DNA of 64,000 nt from NCBI GenBank assembly GCA_023853785.1, contig JAJIRX010000851.1, forward strand, positions 186,001 through 250,000, in the 5' to 3' direction. Below the pieces are notes generated by a model. That model searched no databases. It saw nothing but the letters and a program-made list of their open reading frames with translations, and was not told the DNA's origin. The position numbers and the translations under genes were made by a program. Source of the DNA: Psilocybe azurescens. Lineage: Eukaryota; Basidiomycota; Agaricomycetes; Agaricales; Agrocybaceae. This document shows, piece after piece, positions 21,487 to 33,890 of this stretch (the first letter of the stretch is position 1; each line of letters begins with the position of its first letter).

Positions 21487-24434
21487 CTTGTTGTAAATTT
21501 TCTGTTGGAGTCATAAGTACGGATAAAATGTATATCCAACCTATGCGCTGGCATTTGTTAGCATTTGCAAGCTTAAGCTTTTCTCGTGAGTACATCATCT
21601 AAATCATGGTCTTTATCGGCCGAATTGACCTGTTGCTATTTTCTCGTTTCTTGTCTTTTCTGATTTATACTAGAGTCAGATGACATCCGGCGAATCCCTC
21701 TTCCATGTCGGTTGCGTTGATGCTTGATCACAGCGGCCAATCATCCTGATTTCTGGGGTAATGCAAGGGCAATGACCTTGTATTCTTTGGGGTATCGACA
21801 GGATTAGAGCACTCCCGTGAACCTCTTTTGTTCTTGAGCACTGACCGCTATATTTTAGCCTCTCCAGTCTCCGGTTGTTAAAATGGTCGACGACTTCCGC
21901 TGTGCTCGGTCGGGAGACTGAGCGTAGCCGAAACTATAATGGCCTGTCCATCTCACTCAAGATAAGTCGGATAAAAGCAGACTCGTTTCCAAGTTCATGC
22001 TTTCCACGCGAAAAGAAAGGTCTCAGGCCGGACCCGACTGCTCTATTGGTACCTCAGAAACGTGGTTCTTATCTCGTTGAAGTTCCTGTTCTTCATTATC
22101 GACTCGGACCTGGCAGATACTACGATTAATGGTGCGCAGAGCACATGGTGGACCATCAGGGGTCAAGCTTCAAGGATGGTGGATTGACTATGAACGCTAC
22201 TTGTATATGGCCTCGTCAGGCTAAATTGATCTTGAGTTGGATTAATGCAAATCTACGATACTGCACTCATTTCCCACTCCTCTGAGCGAGTGTTTCACCA
22301 TCGCAAGGTGAACGAATATGTTCGCCATCGACGTACTCAGAAGGGTCAGAGCCTGCTGACCGGGCGCAATTTATGGACTTACAATCGGGTGTAATAACAA
22401 TTAATATCCATACATCCTGCCAGAATTGGGGAAGAAATATCAACCGTTTTTTCTCAAAATTTCTATATATAAAAGTAGAGAATCAGGTTATTCCCAAGTT
22501 ACTCCGTTATCTGAACCCTTCGATGTCTAGCGAAAACACAAGGTTCGATTTTGAACTTACCCGCACCTTCTTTTATCTTCCAAACTATTGGTTGGATTTA
22601 GCTATCCTGATCATTATTCTTGGAGTACACTGTCTGGATCCCTCGTGCTCATGAAGTGGAGTCATCCATTCCGGAGCCTGTAGAAGCCTGTAAGCCGTGG
22701 CTACCTGCCGTGTCTTGATTGTTTCTTTGCCGTTGAGGTCAGTAAGATTATACTATTTCCCTGTATTACTATCGGTCCCCTTCAGGTTTGGAAAATCGGT
22801 TTGGCATGGGCATGGCGTGAGCTAAGGAATCCCAGTTCAGGTAGTCTTTTTCTTGGGCTTGTCTCTCTCATATGATATTATTGCCAGGCCATCTCCATAT
22901 CAGGCTGTAGTTGACCCTGTTTGACCGCATCACTGGTATAGAGCCCAGCGTGTCCCTAAGGTTCGATGCAGTCTTTTGTATTCTTTCGCTGCTGAAAAAA
23001 ACCCGGGCTTCATTGATTGCGATGTGCGATATATATATAAGAGACGAGGAAGAGAGGTTTGGCGGAGTTTGGCGGACTATGGTGAGCCACTCATTCGAAA
23101 TTCAGATAATGTGGCGTTGGTTACGTATGCGTTTGCCCTGTTGATCTGATCAGTACTTGTCGAGATTGCAGGATAGTGCGTGATATAATTACAAAAGTAT
23201 GTCAGTGTCTATGGAAGTGAGCGCACATCTCACTTACAGTTACCGCATAAGAAATCGGCGGCGAATTGAATACCTATAACGAACACATACTTGGGTAGAC
23301 TGGTCGTGACCCACGGAGCTCACGGAAAGGGTATGCGTGTATTTTAAGATCTTTCAGGCACCAGTTGCCATGTTTTCTCTATGTTTTCGGACCGATCTCG
23401 CGATTAGTATAAGCATAAAGAAGTCTAGAGGTTAGAAAACGTGGATGAGATAATCTAAGCTTCTCCAAGGCTTGAGACTTCCCGATTAGTTGACATGACT
23501 CTATACGATGCCATTTGGTAATGGACTGGCATTTATGTACCTGAGTGGCAGGGCAAGAGTCCTAGGACCCACAAGCTCGGTTTTGTGCCACTAAGTAGTC
23601 AGGTGGACAGTGAACGTCGATGACTAGTCACTGAATCTTATTGCACACATGTGGGAGCATTCATAAAATTCCTAGCACCGCGAGCACCGCAAGTAACAGA
23701 TCTTGCTAATCAACCGCCGGAAGCATTGGTAGTAAGTACGAGGGGTTGACCATTGGGATAGCTATTTTTGGCTCTACGCCAAACGATTGGTTTCTGGTCC
23801 GCTGGATAGATGAATTTGAAAGACTCTCTTCAAGCCTTGGATATTACGAACTTTTTGCGCCCAATTGGCCCGAACCAGGCTGAACCAGCTCAACAAGCGC
23901 CAATTTCAAAGACTTCCCCGTCAGGAAGCGTTATGTAACCCTCGGTGCCGTCCGCCTGGCCCCTCTAGATTCAAATAAGAACAAATAACGTAAAGTTATT
24001 CACGATCACCGCGGCGAAATTTCATCTCTTTATTAACAACGACAACATGAATTTCCATATCATCAGAGAAAAGTGTCGGACATGAACTCCGGTATACCGT
24101 GATATGACCCAACTTTATTGCAAACTATTTCTCAAGGGTATCCACGGAGCTTTACTTCTTTAAATACTCTCATAATCCTATCGGTTGTGAAATCTTGGTG
24201 AAATCAGTCCCAAATGAGCGCCAAATGTCGAAACTCTGACATTATTACGGGTACTCGGGACCATATCATCCTTGAGCCTCGAGCAGTTGTAATCCTACGC
24301 AATACTTATGGAGATAGCGCAATCACCAACGGGTGAAATGAGCACAGGTCTATCCTGGAATCGGATTTATAGTCTGGTGTGCAGCACTCATCTTCTTCAC
24401 CACCTTTCCCACCGACCGAATCCATATATGCACG
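21487..24434. other. 2.9-kb gene-poor region
   Basis: No supported gene. A short signal-peptide-like start (MYIQPMRWHLLAFASLSFS) at about 21528 is followed by a donor-like GTGAGT but no exon I can link. Frames at 22373-22654 and 22911-23144 contain some hydrophobic stretches, for example a hydrophobic run near 23110-23145 in another frame. They could be remnants of a membrane-protein gene, but nothing is recognised. The right end holds the promoter of the next gene. Confidence 0.4.
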
Positions 24435-26140
24435 ATGATGGACTCTCGGTACGCGCCCTTCTCCCCCAAACAGAGATACAGGGTCTGCGGCACGATTGCC
24501 CTAGGCAAGCCTCCGCGATCCAGGCAATGGACCGGGTTTTTCTTCATTGCCATGATTTTTTCTTTTCTCTACACGGTCGACACCATGATCAACGTCTATC
24601 GATATCACAAATTTGCTCCAGTTCACTGGCCGGCAGAAGGGGACTCACCCCTACTTTCACCGAGCTCAGAGACTGGGAAATGAAACTTCCGCAGCATAAT
24701 CTCAATCTGCCGTTCCCAGAGGGCAGGTGGGGGCGCTATGTGCTATTTTCTAATTCCAGGGAACATCACGTAGGGTGGAACAATAAGCTGAACGATATGT
24801 GCGTGGATTCCGATTCTTACTTTATCTACTATACCTCACGTATTCACCTATTTTTCTTGTTTCTACTTTTAACTCCGGTCATTCGGATGATTTATTCGGT
24901 CATTTTCAGGCTTATGAACACATGGCTGGCATATTCTTCGAATCGGGGATACGTATTCCACGATTTTATCTGGACACCGTCGCATTATCCATGGCCAGTC
25001 TCTGCATATCATAGTCGAGAATGGCTTCCACGTACACCACTTAATGCTCTCATTTCCGGACCTTCCGCGGGTGGGTCTTGGGAAGAGGGCGACAAGGCTC
25101 CGCGCTCCATTTCCGAGGCGTGGTTTGACATTGTCTGTCCAAAATCCGAACGAAGAATAATCAATACACGGGACGTCAAGTCAGAAGTAAATTGGGCGGA
25201 CGGGAAGGTCATCTTCGAGAAGTGGCGAAAATTACTGAACGACGCGCCTGAGAGGTGCGTGGAAGTAGTTGCTGGCTCACCAGAAGAAGAACCATTCCCG
25301 GAGACGTTCGATATCTGGTTCTGGAGTGGCGAAAGAAGTATTTCTCTATGGGACGAATTCAAGAATTCTCCCGTTTCGCGTCTATTAAGCACCTCTCCGA
25401 TTATTCAGTCTGCGATTGACGATAACTGGCGGCACTTTGTTTCAAAAGGCCAACTTTCGAACGAGCCTTTTGACAACGTTCTATCGATTCATGTGCGCCG
25501 AGGAGATTTCAAAGAGGCATGCCTGGAGCATGCCGCGGAAAACTCCACGTTTTACAACTGGAACCTTTTGTCTTTCCTTTCCGACAAATTTCACCCGCCT
25601 CCAGCACCCGCAGGTCTCGTTCTCGCCAAAGGCAAAAATACTCCCGAGAATGAAGCTATATTTCTTGCGAGATGCCTTCCCTCCGCGGCCTCCATCACTA
25701 GCAAAGTTCGAGCAGCGAGAGAAGACTATCTTCAGGCCGCCGCGTCGATACCTGGTCGAGCATCGTCCAACTTTAACAGACTCAAGAGCTCACAAAGATC
25801 CTTGGATTTGCTCTATATCATGTCGAACGATCGCACAGAGTGGTTGGATGATCTCATAGCATCTTTGCGGAAGGATGGATGGGGCCGGATCGTCACTAGC
25901 AAAGATCTCAAGCTGAACTCTGAGCAAAAAGAGGTTGGGGTAGCAATTGATATGGACATTGGGAGACGATCGGCTGTGTTTATCGGGAACGGGGTGAGTA
26001 GCCTCAGTCTCATCATGTATTCAATATCTCAAGGCTGGGCCGCTGATAAAAATGACGTTCAGTGGTCATCTTTTACGAGCAACGTGGTGCATCGGAGGTT
26101 GGTTGACGGGAAGGAGCCCATTAGCATTCGCTTTTGGTGA
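24435..26140 (+). CDS. O-fucosyltransferase-like type II membrane protein
   Basis: Probable Golgi or ER glycosyltransferase-like protein of about 530 aa. The start at 24435 gives a short basic cytosolic tail and a transmembrane anchor (FFFIAMIFSFLYTVDTM, about residues 35-51). The lumenal part includes LPQHNLNLPFPEGRWG, an intron 24799-24909, then NTWLAYSSNRGYVFHDFIW, PLNALISGPSAGG, the nucleotide-sugar-binding-type HVRRGDF, and a conserved C-terminus SSFTSNVVHRRLVDG. The layout matches a GDP-fucose O-fucosyltransferase-like family common in mushrooms; the actual donor and acceptor are unproven. One base is missing between the anchor exon and TELRDWEMKLPQH, in either the G run 24639-24642 or the C run 24648-24651. 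Without the repair, prediction gives a wrong N-terminus starting at 24308. Confidence 0.82.
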
Positions 26141-26436
26141 TCTCCACGATGAGTATTGGATCAATACACGAACTCCATAGACGGTATTAACGAGATATAA
26201 TAGTGGCATTATCATACTTATATAATACCGAACCTAATGCAAGATTTTTAGATTCTTGCTTGTTTAAAACAAATGAAATGTATAAAAAAGTAGAAAAGCA
26301 GGACAGCATGAAACTATGGAAAACGTGTGACAACTATGCAATATAGAAATAAAATGAGTCATAATAGTCCCAATGAGGTCGACGTTAAGCATGCTTCCTA
26401 GCAAACCCGTCCCCAACCCACCCACCAAGCCATTCT

Positions 26437-29101
26437 CTAGTTCTTATTAAGCTCAATGAACGCCTGTCGACCATCATCCAGGCCAGGTAAGCTTGCCGCT
26501 TTATAAACCTTATTGTACTCGCTCAGCTGAACGACGCCGATATCCCCGCGTACGAGCTCTTCCTTGTGTTTGACTGCGCCCCCGAAACCCCCGAAAATGC
26601 CTGCATGTCCAGGTGCGTGCAGAGCATGGTTGAATGGCTGCATAGGCCCCTTGATATGTGGTGCGTGGGTGTGGTGGCTATAGGGCGTCTCGCCGTTGAT
26701 ATTTGGGAGGTACGAGTCAGCGGGCGAAAGAGGCGTGATCGGAGAGTAGTCGTATTTGAAGCCTCGCTCTATTGAAGACAGGAGGGCCGAGATGGGGGTT
26801 TTGCCTGTACCCGCATCGGCCGATGGAGCTGGCTTGAGACCTTGTTGAGGTGTTCGAGGATTCTCGTCCACTGGGAGCATCAATGAACTGTCCTCCTCTT
26901 CTTCGTCTTCTCCAGCAGCTACTGCTTCTTCGGGCTTCTCGGTTTCATCTTGAATCTTCGGGATCGGAATGTTCTCTTTGTTATTCATCGACGATGGATG
27001 GATGTTGACGATCGTAGACAAAGTGTTCGCATCACTCCCGTCGTCTGTTTGAAGGTTATTGGTTTCTTCTGTACCTTCTTCGATTGGGGTAGGTTCGACG
27101 ATATCAGGCAAGACAGAAAGAACAGGAGACTTCTGTTCGATGACGACTTCCGGTGTCGTTTCTTCATCTTCTTCCATCTTATCGCCTTCGTCTTCGGCTT
27201 CGGCGACGATCCCCTCCTTTTCTTCACCTGGAGGTGGAGGTGAAGGAGGCAGCGCAACCATCTCAGGAATGATAGGTTCCTTAGTGGAAGCCTTGACTAT
27301 TGGAGCACCAACCTTAGATCCAGAGATGTTGCGACTAGACGGCTTCTTAGTCACTGCAGCTTTGACTGGTGCCCTTTGGTTTCCAGAAGGTACGGGCTTG
27401 GCGGATGACGCAGATGGTGCCCGTTGACCAGCAGAAGGTACGGGCTTAGCAGAGGGTGCCGATCTGCCCCACATAGGTTTCGCTTTAGCAAGTGCAGGTG
27501 TAGCTTTGCTAGCAGCTGCACCAGAAGTAGTTGCAACGGCAGAATTCATCGTCGCTGTAGACGATTTCGGTCTAGAAGGATTGATGGAGGGTTTCGTAGG
27601 AGGTGCACGGTCGCGCAGAGAAGAAGAAACAGTCGATGCAACCTTTTTCACTGGTGCAGACGGAACGAAAGAACGGTGGCTTGCCGTCGAAGCTCCGTTA
27701 TCCACTCTCGAGGATGGTCGTTTTGGGCCTTCAGTCTCCTTCGGGGCAGGAACCGGCGGCGGAGGCATCGGAATTCGTCTTGGTCCTGTTGAAGGAAGCG
27801 CCTGTGAGCTGGATGCGGCTGTGGAGGTTGCTGTTGTTGTTATTCGCACACGGTGAGGAGCACCAGAAGAAGTGTTTGTAGGGCGAGAAATAGTGCTATT
27901 TTGAGAACGCAAAGGGGGTATCGATCGTTTTGTTTCCTGGGCAGTTGTCGTTCTGGTAGCTGGTGGGGCCGTTATTGTACGGGTGGCTCCTATAGTAGTC
28001 GATCTTTGGAGAGCTATTCTGTCGGTTTCTGGTACAACCCTCGATGGCTGAGTTGGACGCACGGGAACATACGGAGCAGGCGCGACCACAGGAGCGGCAG
28101 GCTCCTTTCTGCTAACTCGGGTCAAAGTTGTGGGCTGGTTGCGCACATGAATACTAGCAGTAGCGGTGGAGAGTGTAGACGAAGAGGCTGTCCTAGAATG
28201 ACCGGTAGTGGAAAAGGAAGGGCCGGCGGAAGGTTTTGACTTGACCTCTGGCTTGAGGTCAACATTGCTGCGAAGATTCGAACTTGATTTTTAGTCGAAA
28301 TTGTTGTTGTCTTCACGTCCAGATATTTCTTGGTCGTCGGACTCAACGGAGTCGTGAAACTGAACAGTTGGTTAGCTCAAGACTATCGACAAAGAAAGCC
28401 TGTCACATACTTTTGTACTCTCGAAGGTAATAATATCATGTAGCTCTCGAAGATTTTTCTGCTTAATTTCCTTACGTCGGCGTTGGCATCACGGGCAGTA
28501 ATACGGATGATGCCTTCAATTTCAAGCGCACGCGCTTCCTTTTCAAGGTCGGGAGGGTTGCAGGAGTTCAGGCACGCCAGGGTGCCCTCTGAGATAGCGA
28601 TCTTCATGGCCGATGACTTGTCTTTGATGTTTTGGAGGAAGTAGGTGAGTACAGAGGCCAACTGGGTGACTTCGATGATGGAGAGAATGGAGCCTTTTGC
28701 ACGGTTGATGACAATTTTGTTTGTTCTGGCACAGTTGGTAAGAAGAGGCGGGATAAAAAGAGGCATGACTTGATCAAAATCCATTCCCATTGAGGAGCCG
28801 AGAGAAACCATAAGATCCATTGGAATTAGACAGAGTCGTGTTCTTTCTGAATTCATGGCACTGGTGATCGGTCTGTGGGCCGCCTTGATCATGGTAACAA
28901 GGTCGATTGGATGGGTGTCGTAGGCCCCGTTATCACAAAGCTTAATGAGAGACGTTAGGGCCTTCGCTATCTTCTCCCAGGTGTCCTCTGTTTCCTGAAG
29001 AAACAGGTTTGGTCGAAGGTTTTCGAGTTCATATTTGACGTCAACCTGAAGGGCGATGAGTGCTTATGAAAGACGCCTTATATATCTATTCTTACCGTCA
29101 T
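26437..29101 (-). CDS. CLASP/TOG-domain microtubule-associated protein
   Basis: A two-codon first exon (ATG at 29101) splices to 29045, giving VDVKYELENL and then ETEDTWEKIAKALTSLIKLC. A long helical region (LMVSLGSSMGMDFDQVMPLF, RAKGSILSIIEVTQ, RDANADVRKLSRKIFESYM) is the TOG array of the CLASP N-terminal domain, which binds tubulin. A long Ser/Pro/Lys-rich basic linker follows, then an acidic stretch and a conserved-looking end (DGRQAFIELNKN). One A is missing from the run at 28288-28292 (T5 on the plus strand), just after the TOG exon. Adding it joins ISTK to KSSSNLRSNVDLK. Length is about 830 aa. Family assignment comes from the N-terminal half only. Confidence 0.8.
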
Positions 29102-29488
29102 TAAAGTGCAGATAAGGCTTTTGTTACAGCTAAGAAAGCCTGAAGGGACTTGTGGAGGAGGAAAAAGAAAGATGGAAGTCAGAATGCAAGTCGAAAAGGC
29201 GATGTTGAAATTGAACCCCTTCGGCTATTGAACGCCAAGCAACACAATGTGGAATTTCTCACGTGATCGTTCTATTTGGCCCTGCCAGTATTCGGCAGCA
29301 ACTGGATGCTGGATAGGGGCATCGAACTCATCCTGTCAGCTGAACTTGCACTGAATATTGAATACTAAGCGTTGCAGTGCACTTAAGGAACACATGTAAG
29401 ATGATCAATTTATACTGCGTGTTGTCAGCATAGAATATATCTAATGCTTTTAGGCTTGCAGGACATGTACAACAACGATACAGACCGA
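29102..29488. other. Intergenic between CLASP and M64 genes
   Basis: A 387-bp spacer between two minus-strand genes. It must contain the CLASP promoter and the peptidase terminator. Nothing else was seen. Confidence 0.45.
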
Positions 29489-31695
29489 TTAACGACTGTC
29501 TTTACATGGTTCGACCACCTGGTACGTTAACTCACTCTCCAATCTCGGACTATTAATCCTAATCTCTTCGGTTGAGAATCTGACCGTGGCCGTATACTCG
29601 CCGACGGAATCTTCCTCGATTTCGATCACGGTTTTGTTTGTATATTGCGGAAGCGCCTTGCCATTCTTCTTCCAGAAGATAGTGTAGCTCTCGTTTGGTA
29701 TAATATCCGAGTTCCTGAGATGCGCCAAAGGAAGAAGGCCAAGACGGAGTGTTTTCACCAAGGTACTTGGGCTATCAGAGCGTTGGCTGCAGCTCTCGTT
29801 AATGTCATCGATGAAGGTGACGTTGCGAAGAAGATTGAGCCAGAGGGTCTCCAAACAAACTTTACAGAAGTTTGGAGTAGTGACTGCCCGCATGAGGCAA
29901 TCCCCATTGGTTGGCCTGTAGCTTGTTTCATTGACATCAGAGTACCTGAAGAAAACGTCAGTAGCACTGCAAGAACCTTTTGAGGTACGCACGTAGGGTA
30001 GAGACTATAAAACCCAGGTTCCGTAACAAATCTATAAAGTTCCAGTTCAGTCTTGCAGCGCAGTATAAGCAGTTCGATACTAACTCATCTTCGCTGCCGT
30101 ATTCCAAGATTTCTGTGCTACACAATTGAGCCGAGCCCTGGTTCTCGCCGTTTAGAAGAGAAAACTTGAGCTCATGAATGCCAGGTGATAGTGTGGCGGA
30201 CGAAAAATAATTGTAGAACCACCGATCCATTCCAACGGCAGTCCGAGGCTCCCACCCAAGGTCAACTCCATCCAACGTGACGAGTAGATCCCCCTTGTTC
30301 GGTATTCCAGCCAGCGAGAGCTGTACTGAATAACGTTCGTACGTTCCGGAGGAATTGAAGCTCACGGACCATGGCGTAGTGGTATTAAGCAAAGTCCATG
30401 GATAAGCCTGCATTGCCATCACGGAGCGTTCAACTCGTGGTCCTCCGAGTTGATCGACTCTTGAAGTGTTAGAAAGCCATTGTCTCCAAGGAAAATCTTT
30501 CGTGTCGTGTCCAGCATTTGAGCCAAAATACGCGTATCCTCCGTCGTACTCTTCTCCAACCTCCAGAATGGAATGCCCGAGCTCGTGTCGCAGTACGAGA
30601 GGTCCGTTAAGAATGGATGCTGTAATCACACTACAGAGGCCACACATATGTTTGGTAAATGTTCTGGACAACAAAGGTAAGCGGAACTGACGTGAAATCC
30701 CCTCCAAGCCCTACGAGAGCTGATAAGCTATACGCAAGAAGAAAAACTCGCTGCCATTACTTACCGCCGTATAGAGGATCGTTTCCTGGACAATTCGAGG
30801 TCAAAATAGGAAAGATTGCCATAGATATTACACACCTAGTAATATGGGATAATCACATTGTTCTCCAAGGGAGTCGCAAGCCGCTCTCCCAACATCCGGA
30901 TATGCGTAATAAACGCCACGTAGCTCGGTTCCGACTCTGTATAGTCCAAACGGTGTTCTTTTCTCACAAATCACTACACGCGATCCGAGTCTTCAGAGAA
31001 CAAATAACGCACTCTTTAGGCCCTTCATTGCCAATACCCGTCTAATAAAGCAGTTCATATTTTAGATGTCCTGTGTTAGATATTTACGGATGCATGCTAA
31101 CTTCATTGCTAGGCGAGAAAGCCGCCCAAAAGTTCAGAAGTGGTTGCACAGTGTTGAACGTCTGGTTCTTGGAGACGTCTACTGCAAGTCGCAGAGCATC
31201 GTCGATGAACTTCTGACGTTCCTGTGGTAAGTCTTCGAGTTATTAGTTAGTTTAATGCCGATTATATGAGGAAAGGGACTTACAGCCATCAGAGAAGAAC
31301 ACCAGATCTACTCTGTTAGTCGATGGGCCCGAGATGATCAGTGGTATTATTTCAAGAGGTGGGGGAGTAGCCTCGGGGAAATTTTCGTGGGCATCGGTAC
31401 TAGAATCATACTCGATACCATGAAACCCATTCTGAGCAGCATAAGAGCCGCCTTGAACCAGGAAAATCCCAGCTCGGCTTGACTCCACGTCTATCGCATG
31501 ACTGCCAAGTTGCGTTACGCTCGGCTTGTCAGACGCGGATTCCCATCCCATAAGACTATTGACGTGGGCATACACTCCTGTAGAATTAATAAACGCTAGT
31601 TGAAGCCTAGATTTGCGCTTCAGACTAGAAACCAAGCAAGTCTCACCAAGAACGTGCAGAAACACGGCAAAGGCTGCTACAAGAGGCAACATCAT
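29489..31695 (-). CDS. Secreted metallopeptidase, family M64 (IgA peptidase-like)
   Basis: About eleven exons splice cleanly without any frameshift. Translation from 31695 (MMLPLVAAFAVFLHVLG) gives a signal peptide; a longer start at 31743 is possible but less likely. Conserved blocks in order are NRVDLVFFSDGY, ERQKFIDDALRLAVDV, LLNFWAAFSPSNE, TPFGLYR, the zinc site RHELGHSILEVGEEYDGG (HExxH with the downstream Glu/Asp-rich M64 signature), and a beta-rich C-terminal half containing NETSYRPTNGDCLMR and CKVCLETLWL. Fungal M64 proteins are secreted endopeptidases. The natural substrate here is unknown and unlikely to be an antibody. Several N-glycosylation sites (NTT, NSS, NET) fit secretion. 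Confidence 0.9.
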
Positions 31696-32301
31696 GATCT
31701 GCCTGACAGTGTATATCACACAAATCAAAGTAAAGAGTAGCACGCCTAGACGCTTAGGTCGTCTAAAAGGTCGTCCCTAAACGGTGGAGGGCGCAGGAAA
31801 GCAGCAGTAAGGTCGCGGTAATGTGGTTAACCAAGGCTCCAACGTCAACATCAGAAAACCTTCCAAACCAAAACGGGTTGTCGGGCCGGTATCAATAGGG
31901 GCTTAATTTGTTGAACCTTCAACCAGCGGCAGGAGCAAAAGAGCTACCAAACTTTAAGTGCCACTGACAAAAATGCGATGTTTCCGAAATCAAATTTATC
32001 CTCACAAGATAATTGTATAATATCAGGTACTAAATAATCTAATGGTTGTTGGGGATGAGTCGTTCAAGACAAGGGTGGGAAGGATCTATAGTAAAGACCC
32101 TAAAAACCTACCGACGATAGATGGTATACACTACATGATTCTCCCGTCCCATTCATATTCGCCAATTGGTCAATATGGTGGAATACACGCCAATGGTCAC
32201 GGGCCACAGGAGTCCCAAGATACTTACTACGCTGCCATTTTACCCGCTGGATCATGGAAAAACGCTCCCTTAGGCTCGTTTATTTCCCCACCAAAGATAT
32301 A
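31696..32301. other. Intergenic upstream of copia remnant
   Basis: About 600 bp with the M64 promoter on its left. An 86-codon frame starts at 32042 and leads into the copia pol remnant, but its sequence is not recognisable as a retrotransposon domain. It may be decayed internal element sequence. Confidence 0.4.
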
Positions 32302-32379
32302 ATTGCAGATTCCCTCACCCAAGCTTGAAATTCAAACACTTTGCTCAAGAATTTGCACTTGTATTAGTTTGAAGGGGAG
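32302..32379 (+). mobile_element. 3' end of a decayed Ty1/copia pol plus polypurine tract
   Basis: The translation reads ADSLTQA then, after a one-base slip, LKFKHFAQEFALVLV and stop. This resembles the last residues of a Ty1/copia RNase H domain (ADxLTKAL). The purine tract AAGGGGAG follows directly and abuts the LTR, as in copia elements. Upstream pol sequence is not recognisable, so only the 3' tail remains. Confidence 0.65.
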
Positions 32380-32769
32380 TGTTAGATTTACGCCGGGCCG
32401 GCACGGCAAACGCGCATGAAGTCACGAGCGCTCAGTGCGCACTCCGGCGCCTATACGCACGCACATCGGTTTATCTACCTCGCAGCTCCGGTCGCCCTCC
32501 ATCTCTTTGTAATTTACAATTTTTACTTCATTCTTATAAATCCAAGTCTCTCATTTATTTGCTTGGTACGCTTTATCAGACATGTAGCTCATGTCTTTTA
32601 CTCTTCACATACTCTATATTAGTATACATCCTTCGCTTCGTACTCGGGCATTTACTATTTATATGGGTAAAGCTCAGCTCTTAAACCATTTATAAGCTTG
32701 TACAACCCCATTGATTCGCATCAGTTCTTTGTCTACACAATACCGAGCCACTTTATCTAGAATCTTACA
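32380..32769 (+). repeat. Long terminal repeat of a Ty1/copia element
   Basis: 390-bp unit beginning TGTTAGAT and ending ATCTTACA, near-perfect inverted termini of the TG...CA type, placed immediately after a polypurine tract. It contains AT-rich, promoter-like sequence in its second half. No matching 5' LTR lies within the window. The element is therefore truncated on its 5' side, and target duplication cannot be checked. Confidence 0.72.
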
Positions 32770-33890
32770 GGGCGTACATGTCTTGAGCACCACAAACCTC
32801 AATGATATGTGGAACAAGAGTGTCCCTCTTGGAGGGCTCACTGACGGACTTTTGGAGCAGACCTATCCATAAGTCTTTGACATTCCGCAAGTTAACCGGA
32901 GTATCCGGTTGGGGCGCACGAATTCCCTTTAAATCTAGGACTGTAGTAAACGAAGGTGGGTGGGTTCAAACAGACCGCAGCTAATAGGTCTGTAACGTGT
33001 TGCATAGAGCTATTCGGGTTAACATGCGTAAGTAATCCGTGTCCAGCAAATAAAAGAAGGACTAGACGTAAGGGGTGGCCAGAGGCGTCTGAAGCAGCTC
33101 AAACTGTCCAAAATCACCTGTACATATTTAAAGTGTCTAGAGTGCGGCACTAGAAATACCGGCCACTGGAGAGTCAGAGATGAGACCTGGAAGCCACAAT
33201 GTGATTACATACACCCCAGAAGAACAAAGTTTGACCACAAAATGAGACGTATACAATGGTAGGTTTTACTAAATTAATTAAATCGGGCATAACAGAGGGA
33301 ACAGTTGTTGAATATACCATTGTCATTATTTTCAGGACCGGGCCATTGAATCGTTGTAGGTGTGGTCTTGTGGTACTGTATATTACAATTGATCTTCCTT
33401 ATACTTCTGGTCATGATATCAAAGGCCGGAAAAGAACCAGCTTCCTCAAGGCTTTGATAGACACGCGTTCTAAATTGCCGATCAACTACAGTTTAATTGA
33501 ATCTACGAGGATTATGTAAAAAAAAACCAAAGATGAGGCAGACGACGTAGAAGCATCAGCTACGCGACCCTGACTCAGGTAGATCCATATTTCTAGTCAT
33601 TGTGCGTTTTACCTTCTTTCCGTTCTTCATTGTGGCATATGTGATTTTGGGACCGCTGAAGCGGGGAACAGAATTCGGTTGCCACACTCACATACTAACG
33701 ATGGAAATTTTAGATTGGATTTGATCTAGAAATTCGGGCTAGTGTTACTAGGCCCAGTGTGAGTCTGAATTAGCAACCCTGAGGAACGGCATTAATATTC
33801 AAAGGCGGGTATAACTCGTTAGCATGTAGAGTGTCTACAACAGGGGTATAGTCAAAAATCATAAAATAAATCAAACGTGACAAGTCATTA
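32770..33890. other. Intergenic, no supported gene
   Basis: About 1.1 kb right of the LTR. The frames at 32802-32984 and 33256-33519 have no domain signal. It may be decayed transposon DNA, but I cannot support that. Confidence 0.4.

Noticed and set aside
24308..24660. N-terminal extension of the O-fucosyltransferase-like protein from 24308
   Set aside because: The other frame, from 24435, supplies the membrane anchor expected of the family. The longer frame arises from the one-base slip.
26950..27881. Several plus-strand frames of 90-130 codons
   Set aside because: Shadows of the low-complexity Ser/Pro/Lys linker of the minus-strand CLASP gene.
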